A stretch of DNA of 64,000 nucleotides, from assembly GCF_027943255.1 (NCBI RefSeq), contig NC_072894.1, positions 127,525,601-127,589,600 of the forward strand. Direction: 5' to 3'. A program made the position numbers and the translations under genes. The notes under the pieces are model-generated. The model had not been told where the DNA came from and searched no databases. It saw only the letters and a program-made list of their open reading frames with translations. Below, piece by piece: positions 57,415 to 64,000 of this stretch; positions within the stretch are counted from its first letter, which is position 1; each line of letters opens with the position of its first letter. This stretch comes from Anastrepha obliqua (Eukaryota; Arthropoda; Insecta; Diptera; Tephritidae).

Positions 57415-57723
57415 CGGAGGGGACCATTAAAGACTGGTTATTTAGACACTACCAGCCATGCTGCTCTTGGCGCGGGTACCTCGAAACCTTAGCTTAAAGT
57501 GCTGACAAGGTTATACCGCCTTGTCACCGACCGACAGAGCCTCGTCAGCGAAGACAAGGAGTACCAAGTTCAGGACATAAAGTCTTGGACAGTGGGTAGA
57601 GGTTGCCATTTGGAGTGGAGTGGCTATATATAAATGAATTTTTACTTTATCTGGTTGGAGTTACGTTTTAATAATTTGTCAAATACGATCGCTCAGTCTC
57701 AATAGAGGTTTTGGTGATAATTG

Positions 57724-58197
57724 AGGCCTGTTCAAAAACAAAGTGCCTTTTCAAATTTCAAGAGCTATGCACATTCAATGTACATGCACAACGCGCATGC
57801 CCCCCACATTTGTTGATACTATAAACCATTTAGCATTTTTGTTTTATTTTTGAAAGATGGGTAGGAAGTGTTTTGATATCTTGACGATTTTTTGCTATCA
57901 TGGATTTAAAATCATTCATCATTGCTTTGCGGGATTTTTTGGCCGAAAATAACTCCACAATAATGCCAAATTACTGTATTTACCGGACTTGAAACTTTGC
58001 GATTTTATCCTTTCCCCAAAACTAAAAATACTCATGAAAGGACAAAGTGTGGACATAAATACCGCATTGCGAAGGAATGAGATTGCACAAGTGTGTTATT
58101 TGGATATGAGAGCAATTGCCTTGAAGGTAGCGAAATATGTACTGATGAATAAATAAATATTAATTAAAAAGTCACCTTTTCTTTAAAACATCCCCAA
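57724..58197 (+). mobile_element. DD34D mariner remnant, internally deleted
   Basis: The ends GGCCTGTTCAAAAACAAAGT and the complement of GGATGTTTTAAAGAAAAGGT are imperfect inverted repeats of about 27 bp. The interior gives LRDFLAENNSTIMPN and, after a shift, YLPDLKLCDFILSPKLKIL, the third catalytic block. A C-terminal tail ends KVAKYVLMNK. The first two aspartates are missing. Confidence 0.65.
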
Positions 58198-58509
58198 AAT
58201 TCAGTTACCGAAAACAGATATTTTTTAAAGTGCAATGTTACCAACGTCAACGAATTAAAGCGAGCGAAAGGTGCGTTCTTATTGTGACCTACCCTCGTTA
58301 CCAAAAGCCGTTCGTGTACTTTTATGTTTAGCCAATAGGTGTTTTTATTTGTTTTGTTGTTCTTCTTTAAATTTCATTATTACACAAAAAAAAAGGGGAC
58401 AGGGAATAATAGTGGCTTCTTTTGAAAAATATTAATTACTAGTTCGCATACTTTTTATTTATGGATTAGTAATAGAGAACCTACTCGCAGACCACGGTGT
58501 AAAATGAAA

Positions 58510-58945
58510 ACTTCTTAGCGCAGTCCAAAAAGTCAATGTAAAAAATATTGTCTTAAAACTTTGTATTAAAGCTTTCGGCAGAGTATGGCATGAAGGGCTC
58601 CTCCAAAAGCTCAAGTCCATGCTGCTCTCGTCATATCTTACTGATAGATACTTTTGGTAAAACACGAAAATGCATATTCGTCTCTAAAAAATATAAATAA
58701 AGGGCGTTCCACAGGCAAACATTTTGGATCCTCTGATATACCCTTGACCTACTATCGGCAAATCAGCAAGTAATTGCAACATTTGCCGATAACACTGCCA
58801 TACTTGGAGTCGATAACACTATCGAGAACGCAACGAATAAGCTCTTAACCTTATTCCTACATGGGCTAAGAAATGGAGAATAAAGCTAAACAAAAGCAAG
58901 CCAGCACACATGGAGTATTCCTTAAAAAACACTACTTACCTTTTA
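58510..58945 (+). pseudogene. Jockey-type RT remnant with altered YADD box
   Basis: Pieces read KAFGRVWHEGLLQKLKSMLL, SSYLTDRYF, GVPQANILDPL, VIATFADNTAILGVDNTIEN and AKKWRIKLNKSK. In the YADD-type box the second Asp is Asn (FADN). Frames change several times. It is truncated at both ends. Confidence 0.75.
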
Positions 58946-59018
58946 AGTTATTTTTTTATTTACTTATCATTTTCTTAATGCATACATATTAACGTTAAAT
59001 TCATGTTTACTATGTTGC

Positions 59019-59107
59019 ATATGCGGAACAACATCAAGACGTGCGCCACAAATAGAAGGAGCAGGTAGGCCAAACACCTAACAGAATTATTTATTATTAT
59101 TATTTAT
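59019..59107 (+). mobile_element. SINE 3' fragment
   Basis: Only the 3' part is present (GCGGAACAACATCAAGACGT to GCCAAACACCTAACAGAATT), followed by an (ATT)n tail. Confidence 0.75.
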
Positions 59108-60228
59108 GTCGCATAATAAGAGTATGCGGCATTTTTTATATTAAAAATTAAAATGCTATTAAATGCCATTACACCGTATGTTGTACAAGCATAACAAAAT
59201 CGCCTTTTTGTTCAACTGATGAATTCTGTATCTATACAGTTCCATATCTTCTCCCTTGACGAACCTCGCCTTTCTTGGTACTGCACTAAAACAAAAATTT
59301 TCCATAATCCATCAGCATCATTAATGAATACTTGTTGCTCTTAGAATTGTTCCTCTTTGACTCTGTCATTTTAAATGTGTATACATAGGTATAAAAACCC
59401 TGGAATCGAATTTGTACGCAGCATTTCATTTATTGTAAGTCTAAATGGAGTACCTCCTTGTAAGTATCAATTGCGCTCTCTCTTTTGTTGAACTAGTGTT
59501 GTCGAGATGGAAGTTCAACTATGTGACCACGTCTGCATTACGTTTCCATTTAACTTTTTCTGTCCGTAATTTTATACTATTAGGGTAGATGGTTGAAGCT
59601 GTAACACAAGTTGTTAAGTAAAGTTACTCCGTCCTAGTGTAGAAGGTATCACTTCGCATAACAGCTCATAAAAATGTGATCGCAGATGAATGATAAAGGA
59701 ATGCATAATAAAAAATAGTTTAAAAAACTAAAAAACACGCTTTTATTGCTAATCGAACTAAAAAGTAGAAAATAAATTTTAATGACAAAGGGACCTATAA
59801 TGAAGTAATAGCAAATCGAACGATCAGTCATAGCCAACTACCTCAGAACAGAATTATAACAAAAATTAAGATACAAATAGAGTAATTCAAATTAGAGTTA
59901 AAGGCGTGGGATGCATTTTGCTTCACTTTCATAACCCTCTGTACATAGGTAGTTGTCAATAGAATGATTGTAATATTTACTATATCATTATTTATTTTTA
60001 GTAATATATATGTAGGTGTTTACGAGTAATATACTATTACACAATTGCACACTAAATACTAACCTCAATGGTGGTGTGGAAACTAAAAATTCCAAATTTT
60101 TGTTTAAAAAATACCCAATTAATGTTTCTACCGGTGTGGCAATATTGGCAAATGTTATAAAAAATGCACATTTTTCAGCGCTCTCACGAGAAAAAGAGTT
60201 TCCCATCTAGTCATCTATGTTGTGTGTT
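59108..60228. other. Non-coding stretch, 1.1 kb
   Basis: No supported gene. Confidence 0.4.
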
Positions 60229-60229
60229 C

Positions 60230-60330
60230 CGAGTCGATCAGATTTTTAGAAGCCAGTGAAAATTAAGCTCAAAGATTCCGTTACACTCATTCATACATAT
60301 AACCCGAGCTAATAAAAGTGTGTTAAAAAA
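60230..60330 (+). repeat. Direct repeat of about 100 bp, first copy
   Basis: The block from AGTCGATCAGATTTTTAGAA to AATAAAAGTGTGTTAAAAAA recurs at 60429-60530 with few differences. The second copy has an expanded CATA run. Confidence 0.85.
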
Positions 60331-60428
60331 AGAAAATATTAATCATGACAATCCTAATAAGGATAATGGAAATCTTTTATCAAATTATTGCATTGTCATC
60401 GGTCCTTGATAGGTGTGAAAAATTCCAA

Positions 60429-60530
60429 GTCGATCAGATTTTTAGAAGTCAGTGAAAATTAAGCTCAAAGATTCCGTTACATACATACATACATACAACC
60501 CGACCTAATAAAAGTGTGTTAAAAAATAAA
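60429..60530 (+). repeat. Direct repeat of about 100 bp, second copy
   Basis: Starts 199 bp after the first copy. The intervening 98 bp are unrelated. A local tandem duplication followed by divergence, or two copies of an unknown short element. Confidence 0.85.
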
Positions 60531-60810
60531 CAAGCAAACAAACGTTCATATTTGTATATATATTATATATTAATATTACGAACGAAGATAGCAATTTGAA
60601 CTTATCGAACAATTTGACGAAAGGGAAAATATATAAATAGGCAAAACCGACAAGACGAACGGCATTAACGACGGATGGACGAAACACTGCAGAATATAAC
60701 AGGCAGTAAGTAGGTGGTGGACTATGTTCAAACAGTTTAATTAGCTGCGGCAATCTTCCTTTAAATTGCGTCATTGAGTTTCGTATTAACACACATACAA
60801 TTGAGCTTAC
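60531..60810. other. Non-coding stretch
   Basis: No supported gene. Confidence 0.4.
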
Positions 60811-60835
60811 GCTGGCCGCCGTAGCCGAATGGCTT
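60811..60835 (+). mobile_element. SINE head fragment
   Basis: GCTGGCCGCCGTAGCCGAAT followed by GG is the first 22 bases of the SINE. The rest is replaced by a mariner remnant. Confidence 0.7.
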
Positions 60836-60840
60836 GATGG

Positions 60841-61258
60841 CTTGAAAAGTGTTATGAAAACTCCGCTCCATCAGAAACAACAATGCAACAATGGTTTGCT
60901 GACTTCAAACGTGGTCCACAAAATTGTTTTGAACGGTCAAAAAGTGAAGTTGCGTTAATAAGTAGACATCGTAAATATATCAAAGGAACGTGTTGGCTTT
61001 ATATTGCATAATCATTTGACCATAAGAAAGCCCTGTTCAAAGCGGTTGCCGCGTTTGCTCACTGTTTGATTTCATCAAGACAAAGCACCGTGCCGCAAGT
61101 CAATGAAAACTCATACAAAAATGGCAAACCTACATGAATTGAACTTCGAAATGAAATGATTGCGTTGTTCTTGATGGAAATTACTTTGATAAATAAAGCT
61201 AAATTTGAGCTAACAAAGACCTCTTTTCTTTATTAGGCCCGCGACTTTTAATCCATGT
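60841..61258 (+). pseudogene. DD34D mariner remnant, heavily deleted
   Basis: Pieces read NSAPSETTMQQWFADFKRGP, VNISKERVGFILHNHLTIRK, PCSKRLPRLLTV and FHQDKAPCRKSMKTHTKMAN (second catalytic block, with Asp kept). A tail LDGNYFDK ends at a stop. The helix-turn-helix and the catalytic second half are fused by deletion. Confidence 0.65.
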
Positions 61259-61260
61259 GT

Positions 61261-61285
61261 CATCATTCGGCTACAGCAGCCGCCA
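61261..61285 (-). mobile_element. SINE head fragment, inverted
   Basis: On the minus strand, GGCGGCTGCTGTAGCCGAAT is a SINE head facing the one at 60811-60835. The mariner remnant lies between the two. Confidence 0.65.
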
Positions 61286-62732
61286 TATTTGCCATAAATT
61301 TTGTCCGCCATCGTTGTTCTGTTTGTTTATTTTTTTATTTGATTTTAATGCCATTTCATTGAACCGACGCTTTGCGCTTCTCATTATACAGACTTCATAG
61401 GGTTACATAGAGAATCTGACACAAATTTATTGTCTTTTAAGTATTAATTGGCTAAGATTGATTTGAAATTTTGTATAGTAAATTTGTTTACAGTTAAAGC
61501 TTAAATTGCGGAAATGGTCTTATTTGCAAATTATGTTTGAACATAGTCTAAGTGCTACAAATATAAATAAATATGATTAATAGGTATATAATTGGTAGGA
61601 TAAAATTATATAATACTTAATGACTTTTTCGTTTCTTCAGCCCTGAATTATATAAATCAAAGTTTTTTAATATGGGAAATTTAATCATGTATTGTAATAT
61701 TTCTGTATATTTAATTTAAAATACATTTTTGTAAGGATCTGTTCAGTCTATAGTTAATGCGGCCAGTTAAAAAAAATTGTTGAGACGCATTCCCTCACCC
61801 CGTATCTTAACAATAAATTGAGGTAGAATAATCAATAGCATATTGATACAATCGTGTTGATTTCAAAAAAGGTTTACTATACTTCATAATGGGTTTAAAA
61901 AAGAGAAATTGATTTTCGATGATTTCGGTACAATTTTTTTTTTTTTGCTGTTTAAACCTCTAGTAACGCAATAAAAATATGCAAAAAATTTTAGATTTGT
62001 TTCGATTTGCATTACGTATTGATAAGCGGAAAGCTTTTACTACTCGCTAAATTTTTTTCTGTTATATTCATACTCGAAGTTTGCCGCTTGGCGATTTCCA
62101 CTTGTGGAAACACTCATGCAAAATTCAGCTTGCGCAATAACGACAAATGGCAATGGAAGTGCGAATCGCTTTACAACGCTTAAATGCATTTCGATTTGCA
62201 GCCACAATTTACGTACTTATTTACATACAAACCTATTGACATACAAATACAATGTATGAAAGCGAGTTGAGTAGAAGAATTCCAAACCCTGCAAGAAATA
62301 CTTGAACTAGTGTGACAAACTTAGGCATACACGAATCCATGTAGTTACCTATAACGGTTTTTATTTTTTAATTATATTCAAATGAGGCTAATAAACTGTT
62401 AAACAAACAAATAAAACATCATTTTCAGCTTTATTGAGAATTAAATGGGGGAAGAGCAAAACTCTTACATATTTTGAGGCTGTGAATTGCAGCCTGACAA
62501 ATGAGACCTTCTGCCAGGTTATATATATGTTATACTTTTAATGTAACTTTGAGACGTGAAAGGGAAGCGCTCTCGTACGCTTGCATATTTTGATAAAATT
62601 ATGCTAGTCATAAAGAATACCTTTTTTAATAGTCGTAATCCGTACTGCATATTTACGGACATACATATGCACAATTGGTACTACGTATATTATTTTGCAT
62701 CCGACCTATAAGATAACCCTCAAAACCGGTTA
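61286..62732. other. Non-coding stretch, 1.4 kb
   Basis: No supported gene. Confidence 0.4.
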
Positions 62733-62734
62733 TA

Positions 62735-63643
62735 TAGGGTGGGCCATGTAAAATTTGCTTTTTGAATTGGCTATATAAAAAAAAAAACTAATCAATATTT
62801 TTTCAAACTTTTTTTTTTTTTGAAGATTGAACATTGTCATTTATGAATAAAAAATAATATCGTTCAAATGACTGACACGACTGGCTTTACAGTAGGCCAT
62901 TCGATCAACCCAATTTTTAAGCCCATTTTCGATTGTTTGGGCTCCAATTTCATGAATGGCAACTTCGATTTCGTGTTTTAAAGCATCAATCGTCTCTGGA
63001 TGGCTCGCATAGCATTTGTCCTTAGCGGCTTCCCACAAAAAATAGTCCAACGGGCTTAAATCACAGCTCCGAGGCGGCCAATTGATATCGGAATTTCGAC
63101 TGATTATTCGGTTTTCAAAAACGGTAGCCAAAAGTTCGAGTGTAACTTTGGCAGTGTGACAAGTTGCACCGTCCTGTTGAAAATAAATGTCGTCCATGTC
63201 ATCCTCTTCAATTTTTGGAAACAACTCGTTGAGCATGTCACGGCAACGCTCGCCATTTACTGTAACTTCGGCTCCTCGCTCATTTTCGAAAAGAAATGGC
63301 CCAATGATGCCGCCAGACCAAAAACCGCACCAAACAGTGAGTCGTTGTGGATACATTTCCTTCTCTACAGTAACGTGTGGATTTTCTGAGCCCCAAATCC
63401 GACAATTTTGCTTATTGACGTAGCCACCGATGTGAAAATCAGTAAAGAAGAAGAAGACTCACCACTTTGGAAATAGGTTTTCAATATTTCCCAATTTTGT
63501 TCAAGCGTATAGCGTCCCATTTCGTAAATGTCAAACCTTTAAGTAAATTTACTTACTTACTGAACACATTTGACATGTCATTTGTGTTACCATTCTCAAA
63601 AAAATAGGTGGTTCAAAAAGCAAACGCTATATGGCCCAACAAG
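62735..63643 (-). mobile_element. DD41D mariner-like element, copy D, internally deleted
   Basis: The inverted ends are TAGGGTGGGCCATGTAAAAT (left) and the complement of TTGTTGGGCCATATAGCGTT (right), with TA at 62733-62734 and 63644-63645. The minus-strand transposase starts at ATG 63520-63518 (MGRYTLEQNWEILKTYFQSG) and is cut after about 22 residues. It resumes at HIGGYVNKQNCRIWGSENPH, so the first Asp is lost. It is then open from 63356 to 62841: VTVWCGFWSGGIIGPFLF, FQQDGATCHTAKVTLELL and RSCDLSPLDYFLWE (41 residues between the aspartates), ending MAYCKASRVSHLNDIIFYS. Its end sequence defines another DD41D subfamily. Confidence 0.9.
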
Positions 63644-63645
63644 TA

Positions 63646-64000
63646 TTTTGCTCTGATGTCATCTGTCCAAATATATGGCCTTAAACGAAATGAGTAATTC
63701 CGAAGAATCTTTGGTAAATAAATTTTTTATTTCTAAACAAAATATATTTTTTATGTTCTGGAATATAAATCATATTTTAATTGATATATTTATATCTACC
63801 CAAATATGTTATTTTATTTTGTGGGATTCGACGTAATTCTCTTAATTTGTTTTATAATTTGCCGGTCGCATGCAAAATAATACAGCTATTCAAAGTTACT
63901 AAGTAAAGGTTTTCTTAGAACTCTATAATCTATTATTTCTCCACTACTATTTTGATCTTCTTAATTCGTTTGTTTATTATTTATAATACTTATAAACTCA
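63646..64000. other. Non-coding AT-rich stretch at the right edge
   Basis: No supported gene. Confidence 0.4.

Larger units (their letters stand above)
53555..57620 (-). mobile_element. LOA/R1-like LINE, internally deleted, carrying a SINE
   Basis: Read on the minus strand: a GC-richer 5' leader, ORF1, a partial AP-endonuclease, a trace of the RT C-terminus and thumb, RNase H, the zinc-knuckle C-terminus, then a (CCTA)n tail at about 53580-53557. The RT palm is deleted just after the endonuclease. A SINE interrupts ORF2 at 54492-54813. The 5' end (about 57620) is approximate. Confidence 0.85.

Overview
The window is eukaryotic, AT-rich and dominated by mobile DNA. It reads like an intergenic or large intronic stretch of a dipteran insect genome. 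The evidence is the range of insect-type transposons: mariner, DD41D mariner-like, hAT, pogo, Tc1, Helitron, and LOA-, jockey- and RTE-type LINEs. There are also many copies of a tRNA-derived SINE, and candidate introns of insect length. DD41D elements of the rosa type were first described in tephritid fruit flies, so a tephritid is my best guess, as inference only. I found no intact host protein gene, no tRNA or rRNA gene and no bacterial-type features.

Layout. 0-4.4 kb: 3' end of a LOA/R1-like LINE, a 694 bp TTAA-flanked MITE, and a frameshifted LOA-like RT. 5-10.6 kb: a deleted DD41D copy, an RTE scrap, a Tc1/IS630-type transposase fragment, and a shrunken Helitron with its 3' hairpin, helicase tail and possible first exon. 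11-16.6 kb: a SINE, a 3.3 kb hAT element with 8 bp target duplications interrupted by a DD41D copy, then another DD41D copy. 17.6-19.6 kb: a pogo/Tigger pseudogene, a poly-G tract, a second MITE and a Helitron head. 20-25 kb: Tc1, SINE, two short DD41D derivatives and two DD34D mariner pieces. 26-31.7 kb: an (AAAT)n array, an RTE LINE with 12 bp target duplications, a jockey LINE, a short Helitron, a SINE and a jockey remnant. 33.5-38.2 kb: hAT and Harbinger-like scraps, a DD41D copy, and a 2.8 kb Helitron holding helicase sequence plus an unrecognised coding-like segment with a possible 75 nt intron. 39-46 kb: a SINE, a jockey remnant, a 2.4 kb Helitron with an ordered 129/129/128 bp repeat array, and a DD41D scrap. 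46.8-51.2 kb: a full-length dead DD34D mariner, then a second mariner split by a nearly intact DD41D element and a SINE. 52-58 kb: a SINE, a DD41D MITE, and a LOA-like LINE that lost most of its RT and carries a SINE. 58-64 kb: mariner and jockey scraps, SINE heads and a last DD41D copy.

Functionally, no set of genes works together here. The interest is stratigraphic: who inserted into whom, how autonomous elements shrank into short non-autonomous ones, and how one Helitron grew an internal higher-order repeat. The coding element closest to intact is the DD41D transposase at 49433-50509 (minus). It is open apart from one early stop and keeps all three catalytic aspartates.
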